DNA from: Arthrobacter ruber
GTDB taxonomy: Bacteria > Actinomycetota > Actinomycetes > Actinomycetales > Micrococcaceae
Length of the DNA: 64,000 nucleotides
Assembly (NCBI RefSeq): GCF_002954225.1
Contig: NZ_PPTH01000013.1
Span: 81,385 to 145,384, forward strand
Direction of reading: 5' to 3'
In this document: positions 33,741 to 41,561 of the stretch, one piece after another
Layout of the letters: each line of letters begins with the position of its first letter
Position numbering within the stretch: the stretch's first letter is position 1
Made by a program: the position numbers and the translations under genes
The notes under the pieces: generated by a model
Database searches by the model: none
Seen by the model: the letters and a program-made list of their open reading frames with translations, nothing else
What the model was told of the DNA's origin: nothing

Positions 33741-35645
33741 TCAGGCCCGCCCTGCCGCCCGGAGGACCGCGGTGCGGAACCGGTTGCACCGATCCACCTC
33801 GTCCGTCACCGGACCCAGCACCACGGTCTCTGCCACCTGCGAGCAGGCGGCGACGAGGCGGCGGCGTACGCGTGCCGCCCGCCGGGCTGCTCCCCAGCGG
33901 GCGAGGAGCGCCGCCACGACGCCGAGCAGGATCCCGGCGGCCACTCCCATGAGGATGAGCAGGGTCGGCACGGGGAAGCCCTCGACCCGCGGGACGTCGA
34001 TCGCGGGCAGTTGGAGGAAACCGAGGACCGCGAGGACCGCGAGCCAGGCCAGTCCTGCGACGAGCGCCGCGAAGGCGATCCACTGGAGGAGGCCGAAGAC
34101 CCCCCACCATGCACGACGGCCGGTCTCCAGATCGGTGCCCGTCACGGCGGAGTCGAGCGCGTCCGTCAGCTCTCCGGCGGTGCCGCGGGCGGCATCACGG
34201 ATGGAGGTGTGCCAGGGCTCCGTGACCCCGACGGCTGCCGCGTCCCCGAAGACGCGCAGCGCCTGGTCCACCTTGAACCGGTGCGCGGGCTGGCTGAGGG
34301 GCAGCGACGAGCGGCGCACCTCGGGCATCACGTCCTGCCGCCGCAGGTTCAGCCGCCGCAGCGGGTCCGGACGGAACCTCCCGAGCCACCGTGTGACGGG
34401 CCAGCCCGTGACGGCATGTGCGTCGCGGCGGTAGGAGGTGCGGACGGCGTCGACCACCACCCGCACACCCGCCGCCGATCCGAGCCCCTCGGCCAGGGCC
34501 GTCCGGGCCTCCTCCGACGGGCCGGCGGAGGGGTTCTCCGCCGTGAACGGGAGAAGGTCGCTCGCCGCCCGGGCGGCATCCGCTGCCATCCTCCGGGTGG
34601 CAGCGGCCCGGCTCTCGGCGAGGTCCCTGATCGCCGCCGCCAGGGCGTCCACGCCCTGGCCCGTCCGTGCGGAGACCGGGACGACGGCGACGCCCTGCAG
34701 TCCTTCGTCCGCGAGGATGCCGCCGAGCGAGGCCGTGACCGCGCCCAGGTCCTGCGGGTCCAGGCGGTCCGCCTGATTGAGGGCCACCAGTGTCACGGCC
34801 TCGTGCGTGCCGAGGTTGCGCAGGAAGCCATGGTGGAGGGCGGCGTCGGCGTACTTCTGGGGATCGACCACCCAGAGCAGGACGTCGACCTGCCCCGCCA
34901 TCCGCTCCACGACCTCACGGTGCGCCAGGGCCGTCGAATCGAAGTCCGGCAGATCGAGGAGGATCAGTCCCGCTGCATCAGGGCCTGCGGACTCGGAGCC
35001 GGTGGCATCGGCCCCGGCGGTGGAGGACCGGCCGGGACGCGGCGTCATCGTGGGGTCGGAACGCACCGACGACGCGCCGCGGCGCCACCAGCGCAGCAGA
35101 CCACGCCGTCGCGCGGGCGGGTCGGCACGGACCTCCGCGGAGGGTGCGTCGTCCGGCGCCCCGCCGGCGCCATCGCCGAGGGCAGCGCGTCCGATACCTC
35201 CACCCGCTCCGGCGTGTCGATCAGGGTGGACACCTGCGACACCTCCGACTGGCCGCGCGAGAACCGCGCCGTCGGGCAGTTCCACCCGCTGGCGCACGCC
35301 GAGCCATTCGAGCAGCTCACCGCTCCCCTGACGGCCCCAGACGAGCGCGAGGGGCTCGGAGGTCGTGGGACGCCTCGCAGCCACGCGGGCGGCGTCCGTA
35401 CCGCTGAGGGCGTTCACGAGGGAGGACTTCCCGCTGCCGGTGGGCCCGAAGACCCCGACCACCGTGTGGTCGGCGGACAGCGACCGGCGGCTGCCCGCGC
35501 GGTCCAGCATGGCGTGCAGCCGCGCGATCTCGTCCTGGGGTAGGCGGTCCGTCCCGAGCTCGTGCGCCTTCTGCAGGTGCCCGAGGGCGTCGGTGAGGGA
35601 TTCGGCGAGCGGGAGCTCCGCCGTCGCTCCGCGGTGTCCGCTCAC
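33741..35645 (-). CDS. Membrane-anchored GTPase, second of a pair
   Basis: A 634-residue protein. G1 motif GPTGSGKSS (about 67-75), G3-like LLDLPDFDST, G4-like ALNQADRLD (NQAD for NKxD), so a GTPase of the TrmE-Era-EngA/dynamin-like class. An insertion of ~110 low-complexity residues separates G1 and G3. Two membrane helices near the end (about 520-545 and 565-588; WIAFAALVAGLAWLAVLAVLGF and TLLILMGVAAGILLG) make a membrane hairpin, with a cytoplasmic C-terminus. Its ATG overlaps the upstream GTPase's stop (ATGA). The role may be in membrane remodelling or stress, as for paired bacterial dynamin-like proteins such as IniA/IniC or DynA/DynB, but homology to those is only by layout. Confidence 0.78.
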   Translation of the reverse strand: MSGHRGATAELPLAESLTDALGHLQKAHELGTDRLPQDEIARLHAMLDRAGSRRSLSADHTVVGVFGPTGSGKSSLVNALSGTDAARVAARRPTTSEPLALVWGRQGSGELLEWLGVRQRVELPDGAVLARPVGGVAGVHPDRHAGAGGGIGRAALGDGAGGAPDDAPSAEVRADPPARRRGLLRWWRRGASSVRSDPTMTPRPGRSSTAGADATGSESAGPDAAGLILLDLPDFDSTALAHREVVERMAGQVDVLLWVVDPQKYADAALHHGFLRNLGTHEAVTLVALNQADRLDPQDLGAVTASLGGILADEGLQGVAVVPVSARTGQGVDALAAAIRDLAESRAAATRRMAADAARAASDLLPFTAENPSAGPSEEARTALAEGLGSAAGVRVVVDAVRTSYRRDAHAVTGWPVTRWLGRFRPDPLRRLNLRRQDVMPEVRRSSLPLSQPAHRFKVDQALRVFGDAAAVGVTEPWHTSIRDAARGTAGELTDALDSAVTGTDLETGRRAWWGVFGLLQWIAFAALVAGLAWLAVLAVLGFLQLPAIDVPRVEGFPVPTLLILMGVAAGILLGVVAALLARWGAARRAARVRRRLVAACSQVAETVVLGPVTDEVDRCNRFRTAVLRAAGRA

Positions 35646-37477
35646 GCGTCGTCCCCGTGGACGTCCGCCGCGGCGTGTCCCGCGGGCAGTGCGGTGCGGA
35701 GCCGGCTGGCCAGCACGCGCAGGGTCTCCGCCGGCGTCTGCCGGGCCAACGGGTCGAGGAGGCGTTCGAAGGGTGCCCGCTGCCGCTGCAGGAGGGCCTC
35801 CACGCGCTTTGCGAGGTCGGAGCGGGCGATGGCGGTGAGGCGCCGGACGGCGTCGTCGCCGAAGACCGCCTCGAGCAGTTTCTGCCCTGCGATGGCGGAG
35901 GCACCGGCGATGCCGATCTCACCGCCGGTCAGTCCACCGGTGGAGGCGAAGACCACCACCATCAGCGCGACGGCGATGCCGTTGACACCGAAGGAGAGCA
36001 TGCGGGCCGTGAACCGCTTGTCGGCGCCCTCGGCCTGGACGAGCCGCAGGAGGTCCTCCTGCCAGGCACGGACCTCCCGCGCCACCTCGGCGGACACCTC
36101 GTCGGCGCGCCACGGATCGAGCCCCTGCAGCAGCACGCTTCCTGCCGTGTCGCCACGCCACCGGCGCCGCGTCGACTCGTCCGCGCGGGCGGCCTGTTCC
36201 ACGATGACGGTCTGCAGGCCGCTGCCAATTGCATCGGCCACGGTGGCAGCGGGCGCCGGCTTCCCCGTGAAGAAGGCGCTGACGCGGTCCCGTGCCCGGC
36301 CGATCCTCGATTCGAGCCCCCGCATGAACTCCCCCGTCCCCACGAAGTCCTGCCAGCGTGCGAGGACCTCGCCCCGCAGCAGCGTGCCGTCCTCCGTCGA
36401 CGCCATGACGGTGGCCAGCGCTTCGCGATAGGCATTGTCCGCTGCTGCACGCAACCCGTCCCCGACCGCCTGCTCGCGGCTCGCGGCCTCGGCGATCCCG
36501 TCGACGCGGTCCGCGAGTGCCCGCATCGCCCCCTGCACCGTACGCCGCGCGATGTCGCGCCGCCCGTCGGCGTCCGCGGCGAGGGCCTGCAGCCACCGCG
36601 TGATGGGCTCGACGGCATCCGGGGGCAGCATCCGCGCGGCGCCCAGCGGCAGTTCGGGAATGACGAAGATGGGAGCGTGCCCGAGGTTCTCCGCTGACAG
36701 CAGCGTCAGCAGGTCTCCCCTGATCTCCTCCTCGATGCCGGGCGGTACCCGGTCGAGCACGATCGCCACGAGGACGTCGCGTCGCCCTGCCTCGGCCAGC
36801 AGCTTCCAGGGCACGGCGTCGGCGTAGCGGTTGGCCGTGGTCACGAAGAGCCAGAGGTCGGCGGCCGCCAGGAGCTGCCCGGCGAGCCGTCGGTTCTCGT
36901 CCGCGATCGAGTCGACGTCGGGGGCGTCCAGCAGTGCCAGCCCGGACGGCAGCGACGCCGTCGGACGCAGGAGCAGCGTGCCCGCTTCCCCACCCGATTC
37001 CTGCTGCTGCGCCGGCAGCCCGTCGGACGATCCCACGCCCGCCGCTGTCCCGCCGTCGTCCACGGGCCCGTCCTTCGGCTCGCCGTCGCCCGCGAGCCGG
37101 ACGCGACCGAGGGAGGGCAGCACGCGGGTGTCGTCGAACCAGGGCGCATCGTCCGGGTGGTGGAGCAGGAGCGGCTGGCGCGTGGTGGGCCGGACGGCGC
37201 CCGTGACGGAGACGGGCCTGCCCACGAGGGCATTGACGAGAGTGGATTTGCCCGCACCTGTCGACCCGCCGACGACGGCGACGAGGGGCGCGTCGAGGCT
37301 GGCAAGCCGCGGCAGGATGTAGTCGCTCAGCTGCTCGCGGGCCGCCTGCTTCGATGCACGGGCATCGACCGAGCCTGGGAGCTGCAGCGGGAAGGCGAGG
37401 TTCTCGAGAGCGCTGTTGACTTCCCGCAGCAGCGGCGGAAGCCCGCGGGCGTCGCCGGCGGAGGAGGATGGGCTCAT
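35642..37477 (-). CDS. Membrane-associated dynamin-like GTPase, first of a pair
   Basis: A 611-residue protein. G1 motif GGSTGAGKSTLVNALVG (about 69-85), G3-like LLDAPDVDSIAD, and no classical NKxD (VLDRVPPGIE stands near its place). A long helical part follows, with one hydrophobic hairpin at about residues 498-530 (GIAVALMVVVFASTGGLTGGEIGIAGASA region) and a helical C-terminus. This is the layout of bacterial dynamin-like or Mx-type GTPases that act on membranes. It overlaps the second GTPase by 4 bp. The start has a CATGAT-GGGACC-ATG element. The two proteins probably form a hetero-oligomer, an inference from the overlap and size. Confidence 0.8.
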   Translation of the reverse strand: MSPSSSAGDARGLPPLLREVNSALENLAFPLQLPGSVDARASKQAAREQLSDYILPRLASLDAPLVAVVGGSTGAGKSTLVNALVGRPVSVTGAVRPTTRQPLLLHHPDDAPWFDDTRVLPSLGRVRLAGDGEPKDGPVDDGGTAAGVGSSDGLPAQQQESGGEAGTLLLRPTASLPSGLALLDAPDVDSIADENRRLAGQLLAAADLWLFVTTANRYADAVPWKLLAEAGRRDVLVAIVLDRVPPGIEEEIRGDLLTLLSAENLGHAPIFVIPELPLGAARMLPPDAVEPITRWLQALAADADGRRDIARRTVQGAMRALADRVDGIAEAASREQAVGDGLRAAADNAYREALATVMASTEDGTLLRGEVLARWQDFVGTGEFMRGLESRIGRARDRVSAFFTGKPAPAATVADAIGSGLQTVIVEQAARADESTRRRWRGDTAGSVLLQGLDPWRADEVSAEVAREVRAWQEDLLRLVQAEGADKRFTARMLSFGVNGIAVALMVVVFASTGGLTGGEIGIAGASAIAGQKLLEAVFGDDAVRRLTAIARSDLAKRVEALLQRQRAPFERLLDPLARQTPAETLRVLASRLRTALPAGHAAADVHGDDA

Positions 37478-37489
37478 GGTCCCATCATG
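37477..37489 (-). promoter_or_regulatory. Possible leaderless promoter of the GTPase pair
   Basis: CATGAT at 37484-37489, GGGACC spacer, ATG. The first base of the -10 box is off consensus, but the spacer matches those of leuB and the GGDEF gene. Confidence 0.3.
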
Positions 37490-37555
37490 CCAGTGCTTCC
37501 CGACGCATCAGAGATCTGCCTCGGGAGGCAGACGCCGTACCAGGCCTTAAAGCAG

Positions 37556-37590
37556 GAAGCCCCGGACATCGTGGTGATGTCCGGGACTTC
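37556..37590 (-). terminator. Terminator of the tRNA-Gln/tRNA-Glu transcript
   Basis: Stem CCCGGACATC / GATGTCCGGG with loop GTGGT, lengthened by GAAG/CTTC after a mismatch. On the minus strand it follows the tRNA-Glu end by 8 nt and is followed by CTGCTTTAAGG. Confidence 0.75.
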
Positions 37591-37597
37591 CCGATGG

Positions 37598-37670
37598 TGA
37601 CCCCAGCGGGATTCGAACCCGCGTTACCGCCGTGAGAGGGCAGCGTACTAGGCCGCTATACGATGGGGCC
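37598..37670 (-). tRNA. tRNA-Glu (CUC)
   Basis: 73-nt cloverleaf on the minus strand. Acceptor GGCCCCA pairs with TGGGGTC (one G-U), discriminator A. Anticodon stem CTGCC/GGCGG surrounds loop CTCTCAC, anticodon CTC. T-loop GTTCGAATC is normal. CCA is not encoded. Confidence 0.95.
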
Positions 37671-37737
37671 AGTACTTTCCATCCTACTACTGTTCTTCTA
37701 CTGCTTTTGCCATCCCGCCCGTGAGGGCGGAAGTGCG

Positions 37738-37809
37738 CTGGGGTACCAGGACTCGAACCTAGAATGTTGGTACCAGAAACCAGTGTGTTGCCAATTACAC
37801 CATACCCCA
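37738..37809 (-). tRNA. tRNA-Gln (CUG)
   Basis: 72-nt cloverleaf on the minus strand. Acceptor TGGGGTA pairs with TACCCCA, discriminator G. Anticodon loop TTCTGGT, anticodon CTG; the outer anticodon-stem pair is a C-A mismatch. T-loop GTTCGAGTC. CCA is not encoded. Lies just upstream of tRNA-Glu and downstream of gltX and the HAD gene. Confidence 0.95.
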
Positions 37810-37878
37810 AGGGCGCTTTTCGGAGACCCGGTGGTGCTGGGTTCCGGCCGCATAACTGCTCCGCGCCGAGAAACAACT

Positions 37879-38667
37879 TTACCGGACAGGAGGCAGGAAC
37901 TGCAAAACGGCCGGTAGTCCCGCTATGCGCGGCACCTCCGACGCGCCCTCGGCGAGGACGCCCGTCGTCGTTCCTGAGTCCGTTCCGCGCTCTTCCCCGC
38001 GTCCGGCGCGGTCGAGCCAGACACCCACCAGCCCGGCCGAGCAGGCCCCTTCGGCGTCCACCAGCCTGTTGTCCCCGACGTACAGCGTGCGTTCCGGCGC
38101 CGTGCCGATCAGGCGGGCACCCTCCCGGTAGATCGCGGGGTCCGGCTTGGCCACCCCTACGGTATCGATGCCGACGAGGACGGCGATGCGCTGGAGTCCC
38201 GCCCTGTCGAGCTTGGCCCGCTGATAGTCGTGCACGTTGTTGCTCACCGCACCGTAGGGGACGCCACGGGCATCGAGCGCGTCGAGCAGCGGGACGACGT
38301 CCTCGTAGGCCCGGAAGTGCTGTGGGAGCATCTGCTCGTAGGACCGCACCCACGCCTCGGCCACCCGCCCGAGGAACGGCTCCGGGGTGAACCCGGCCCG
38401 CGCGTGCCGCACGCGGTGCACGCGCTGCTCCTCGAACGTGAGCTCACCGGCGAGGAAGCGGTCGTAGTGCCGCTGCGGGTCGGTCGTGTACAGCGCCTTG
38501 TAGCGCACCCAGTCGTCGTCGCCCAGATGGCTGAGGGCCGGATCGGGGATGGCCTGCAGGGTGTGCCCCATCGCCTGCTCGAGGTCCACGAGCGTGTCGT
38601 CGATGTCGAACAGGACGCCGTCCACGGTCCCGTCCCGCGGCGCAGGCGGTCCGGCCGGAGCGGGCAC
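37879..38667 (-). CDS. HAD-family hydrolase
   Basis: A 262-residue haloacid dehalogenase-type phosphatase. Motif I is LFDIDDTLVD (Asp21 nucleophile, Asp23), motif II SNNVHDYQ, motif III Lys in VGVAKPDPAIY, motif IV YVGDNRLVDAEGA. The cap between motifs I and II is the helical C1 type. The frame starts with GTG 38667, 3 nt after the gltX stop, so it is cotranscribed with gltX. A C-terminal low-complexity tail extends about 40 residues. Substrate unknown; related enzymes are pyrimidine or sugar phosphatases. Confidence 0.88.
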   Translation of the reverse strand: MPAPAGPPAPRDGTVDGVLFDIDDTLVDLEQAMGHTLQAIPDPALSHLGDDDWVRYKALYTTDPQRHYDRFLAGELTFEEQRVHRVRHARAGFTPEPFLGRVAEAWVRSYEQMLPQHFRAYEDVVPLLDALDARGVPYGAVSNNVHDYQRAKLDRAGLQRIAVLVGIDTVGVAKPDPAIYREGARLIGTAPERTLYVGDNRLVDAEGACSAGLVGVWLDRAGRGEERGTDSGTTTGVLAEGASEVPRIAGLPAVLQFLPPVR

Positions 38668-38670
38668 GGG

Positions 38671-40179
38671 TCAGCCCGCCGTCTCGCGCAGGGCCCGGAG
38701 GCGCGCCAGCGAGGATTCGCGGCCCAGGATCACCATCGACTCGAAGAGCGGCGGGGAGATCCTGCGTCCCGAGACGGCGGTGCGGGCGGGCCCGAACGCC
38801 AGGCGCGGCTTCAGTCCGAGCGTGTCCACGAGTGCGCTCCGGAGAACGGCCTGCAGCGACTCCGCGTCCCAGGCCTCCACGCCCTCGAGGGCGTCCACCG
38901 TCGCGTCGAGCACGTCCCCGAGATTCTCCGGCAGGCCCTTGCGGGCGTCGTCGGCGATGTCCACGGCGTCGTCTGCCTTGAACAGGAAACCGAGCATCTC
39001 GGGCGCCTCGCCGAGCAGGGTGATGCGTTCCTGGATGAGCGGGGCCGCCTCGGCCACGATGCGCAGCTCCTCCTCCGTGGGCTCTCCCCCGATGATGCCG
39101 GCAGCGGCGAGGTACGGCAGCAGGCGGCTGCGGAACTCGGCGGGATCCAGGAGCCGCACATGCGTCCCGTTGATCGCCTCCGCCTTCTTGAGGTCGAACC
39201 GTGCGGGATTCGCGAGGACGTCGCGCACGTCGAACTTCTCGACGAGCTGCTCGACGGAGAAGATGTCCTCGTCCGCGGACAGGCTCCAGCCCAGCAGGGA
39301 CAGGTAGTTGAGGAGCCCCTCGCGGATGAAGCCGCGCTCCCGGTGCAGGAAGAGGTTGGACTCCGGGTCCCGCTTGGAGAGCTTCTTGTTTCCCTGGCCC
39401 ATCACGTAGGGAAGGTGGCCGAACAGGGGCATGTACTTCGCCACGCCGATCTCGATCAGCGCGCGGTAGAGGGCCACCTGCCGGGGTGTCGAGGACAGCA
39501 GGTCCTCGCCGCGCAGCACGTGCGTGATGCCCATCAGGGCATCGTCCACGGGGTTCACGAGCGTGTAGAGGGGCGCGCCGTTGGCCCGCACGACGGCGAA
39601 GTCCGGGACGCTGCCGGCGCGGAAGGTGATCTCGCCGCGCACGAGGTCCGTGAAGGTGATGTCCTCGTCCGGCATGCGCAGCCGCAGGACGGCGGGACGG
39701 CCCGTGGAGCGGAAGGCGTCCTTCTGCTCCTCCGTCAGCGTGCGGTCGTGGTTGTCGTAGCCCAGCTTGGGGTCGCGGCCCGCGGCACGGTGCCGTTCCT
39801 CCACCTCCTCGGGCGTGGAGAAGGACTCGTAGAGGTGGCCGGCCTCCACGAGCCGCGCGATCACGTCCTGGTAGAGCTCGCCGCGCTGCGACTGGCGGTA
39901 CGGCGCGTGGGGGCCACCCACCTCGACGCCCTCGTCCCAGTCGATGCCGAGCCACCGCATGGCCTCCAGCAGCTGCTGGTAGCTCTCCTCGCTGTCACGG
40001 GCGGCGTCGGTGTCCTCGATGCGGAAGACGAGCTTCCCGCCGGTGTGGCGTGCGTAGGCCCAGTTGAACAGGGCGGTCCGGATCAGCCCGACGTGGGGCG
40101 TACCCGTCGGGGACGGGCAGAAACGGACCCTGACGGGCGTGGCATCGGTGACGGTGGGGATCTCAGCGGCAGTAGTCAT
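38671..40179 (-). CDS. gltX: Glutamyl-tRNA synthetase
   Basis: Charges tRNA-Glu with glutamate. In actinobacteria that lack GlnRS it also misacylates tRNA-Gln, later corrected by GatCAB. 502 residues. HIGH-type motif [11 protein letters not shown] (His29), KMSKS-type motif KLSKRDPES, and the anticodon-binding helices in the last third. No GlnRS is seen in the window. Upstream, TAGACT, GGGAGC, ATC, then ATG shows a nearly leaderless start. The following HAD gene and the two tRNAs that this enzyme would charge lie on the same strand. Confidence 0.96.
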   Translation of the reverse strand: MTTAAEIPTVTDATPVRVRFCPSPTGTPHVGLIRTALFNWAYARHTGGKLVFRIEDTDAARDSEESYQQLLEAMRWLGIDWDEGVEVGGPHAPYRQSQRGELYQDVIARLVEAGHLYESFSTPEEVEERHRAAGRDPKLGYDNHDRTLTEEQKDAFRSTGRPAVLRLRMPDEDITFTDLVRGEITFRAGSVPDFAVVRANGAPLYTLVNPVDDALMGITHVLRGEDLLSSTPRQVALYRALIEIGVAKYMPLFGHLPYVMGQGNKKLSKRDPESNLFLHRERGFIREGLLNYLSLLGWSLSADEDIFSVEQLVEKFDVRDVLANPARFDLKKAEAINGTHVRLLDPAEFRSRLLPYLAAAGIIGGEPTEEELRIVAEAAPLIQERITLLGEAPEMLGFLFKADDAVDIADDARKGLPENLGDVLDATVDALEGVEAWDAESLQAVLRSALVDTLGLKPRLAFGPARTAVSGRRISPPLFESMVILGRESSLARLRALRETAG

Positions 40180-40194
40180 GATGCTCCCAGTCTA
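40179..40194 (-). promoter_or_regulatory. Near-leaderless promoter of gltX
   Basis: TAGACT at 40189-40194, then GGGAGC, ATC and ATG. The predicted first base lies 3 nt before the start codon. Confidence 0.45.
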
Positions 40195-40216
40195 GGTGGG
40201 ACCACCCGGCCCGACC

Positions 40217-40254
40217 GCGCGCCGTCGGGCCCCGGAGGGGGCACGACGGCGCGC
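40217..40254 (-). terminator. Terminator after the FAH-family gene
   Basis: Perfect 11-bp stem GCGCGCCGTCG with a 16-nt loop, 6 nt after the FAH-family stop and upstream of gltX, so it isolates the two genes. Confidence 0.7.
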
Positions 40255-40259
40255 ACCGG

Positions 40260-41033
40260 TCAGCGGCGTGCCGGGTTGGACAGGCGGCCGATGCCCTCGA
40301 TGTCGACCTCGTAGCGCTGGCCGTCGGTGATCATCCCGACGCCGGCGGGCGTACCGGTGAGGATGATGTCCCCCGGCAGGAGGGTGAACGCCTGGGAGAC
40401 GTAGGCCACGAGCTCGCGGGCACCCCAGATCATGTCGCTCGTGGAGCCGTCCTGGCGGAGGTCGCCGTCGAGCGTCCCGCGGATGGTGAGGTTCTCGGGG
40501 TCGAGGTCCGTCTCGATCCACGGGCCGATGGGGCAGGACGTGTCGAAGCCCTTCGCGCGGGCCCACTGGTCGTCGGTCTTCTGCACATCGCGTGCCGTGA
40601 GGTCGTTGGCGCAGGTGTAACCGAAGACCACGTCGTCGACGCGCTCGAGCGGGACGTCCTTGCAGATGCGGCCGATGACCACGGCCAGCTCCGCCTCGTA
40701 GGAGATCTGGTCCGAGAAGGACGGCAGCATGATCGGATCGCCGGGGCCGATGACCGACGTGTTCGGCTTGAGGAACATCAGTGGCGCGGCCGGCGTCTCG
40801 CTGCCCATCTCCTGGATGTGGTCGGCGTAGTTCCGGCCCACACCCACTACTTTGCTACGCGGGATGACGGGCGCGAGCAGCCGGACATCCTCGAGGGCGT
40901 GGCGGACGCCGGTCAGCTGGACGCCTCCGTAGAAGGGGTCGCCCTGGATGACGGCGACCTCCTCGCTCCCGGGAGCGCCCTCCACGACACCGAACAATGG
41001 GTCATCATTTACGACAAAGCGTGCGATTCGCAT
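40260..41033 (-). CDS. Fumarylacetoacetate hydrolase family protein
   Basis: A 257-residue enzyme of the FAH superfamily (hydratases, decarboxylases or acylpyruvate hydrolases of aromatic catabolism). The core includes VVGVGRNYADHIQEMG, the metal-binding MFLKPNTSVIGPG, ISYEAELAVVIGR with the paired glutamates, and the closing LLPGDIILTGTPAGVG. It starts at ATG 41033 with TAGGCT 7 nt before it; the longer frame is not conserved. In actinobacterial gltX regions this gene is a regular neighbour. Exact substrate is undecided, possibly 2-hydroxyhepta-diene-dioate or oxaloacetate. Confidence 0.9.
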   Translation of the reverse strand: MRIARFVVNDDPLFGVVEGAPGSEEVAVIQGDPFYGGVQLTGVRHALEDVRLLAPVIPRSKVVGVGRNYADHIQEMGSETPAAPLMFLKPNTSVIGPGDPIMLPSFSDQISYEAELAVVIGRICKDVPLERVDDVVFGYTCANDLTARDVQKTDDQWARAKGFDTSCPIGPWIETDLDPENLTIRGTLDGDLRQDGSTSDMIWGARELVAYVSQAFTLLPGDIILTGTPAGVGMITDGQRYEVDIEGIGRLSNPARR

Positions 41034-41046
41034 GGCGCCAAGCCTA
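41033..41046 (-). promoter_or_regulatory. Leaderless -10 promoter of FAH-family gene
   Basis: TAGGCT at 41041-41046, TGGCGCC, then ATG on the minus strand. Confidence 0.45.
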
Positions 41047-41107
41047 GCCTGCGCCGATCCCGAGGCACGGGGCCCCGCCGCCTCGCCCGCGGACGGGCTT
41101 AACGCGA

Positions 41108-41147
41108 TACCGCGGGCACCCTCTCCCCAGAGAAGGTGCCCGCGGTA
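41108..41147 (-). terminator. Strong terminator of the micro-peptide gene
   Basis: 13-bp perfect stem TACCGCGGGCACC with an inner TCTC/GAGA stem and loop CCCCA. It starts 68 nt after the peptide stop and closes that transcript before the FAH-family gene. Confidence 0.7.
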
Positions 41148-41214
41148 CCGGCACTGCGTCAAAACCTTCGGCCCGGCCGCGTTCCTAACGGATCGCCGTG
41201 CCCGACCGAGAGGC

Positions 41215-41355
41215 TCAGTAGGGCCAGTTGTTGACGCGGTCAGTCGAGGACACGGAGGTCTTTGTATCGGCCTTCGCGGGAGCGGCGTTGGCGGCAGCAG
41301 CCCCGCCAGTGACGAGGAGAGATGCGAGGAGGAGTGCGGAGGTGAAGCGCTTCAT
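41215..41355 (-). CDS. 46-residue secreted peptide, candidate signal pheromone
   Basis: A small gene with a strong case for being real. AAAGGA lies 9 nt before ATG 41355, a TTACCA/TACGAT promoter with 17-bp spacing lies further up, and a strong terminator follows. Residues 1-24 form a classical signal peptide (MKR, a hydrophobic run, AAANA cleavage site). The mature product would be 22 residues, polar at first and ending TDRVNNWPY. It has no cysteines, so it is not a disulfide bacteriocin. It is divergent from a TPR protein with no DNA-binding domain, as in Rap-Phr type peptide-receptor pairs. I do not recognise a family; the pheromone role is inferred from layout. Confidence 0.7.
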   Translation of the reverse strand: MKRFTSALLLASLLVTGGAAAANAAPAKADTKTSVSSTDRVNNWPY

Positions 41356-41426
41356 GGTGTTGGTCCTTTGGGCTCGGTTAGACAGTGATGGAGTCCCGCC
41401 CTACTACCACGAGCGGCTCTGGAATC

Positions 41427-41455
41427 ATCGTAAGCCACACCAGCCACTTTGGTAA
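41427..41455 (-). promoter_or_regulatory. Promoter of the secreted micro-peptide gene
   Basis: -35 TTACCA (41450-41455), 17-bp spacer, -10 TACGAT (41427-41432) on the minus strand. Predicts a leader of about 65 nt with a ribosome site, unlike the leaderless genes around it. Confidence 0.5.
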
Positions 41456-41561
41456 CACTTCTGGCGAGATATGTTCGACAATTTTCCGTCCTCTGGCTCC
41501 GGCGGCACTTGAACCAATACTGTGAGGAGGCATTGTTCTGGGATTTCGACGAAAGGCGATC

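Noticed and set aside
38230..40314. 694-residue frame antisense to gltX.
   Set aside because: Shadow of gltX; composition is Arg/Gly/Val-rich without motifs.
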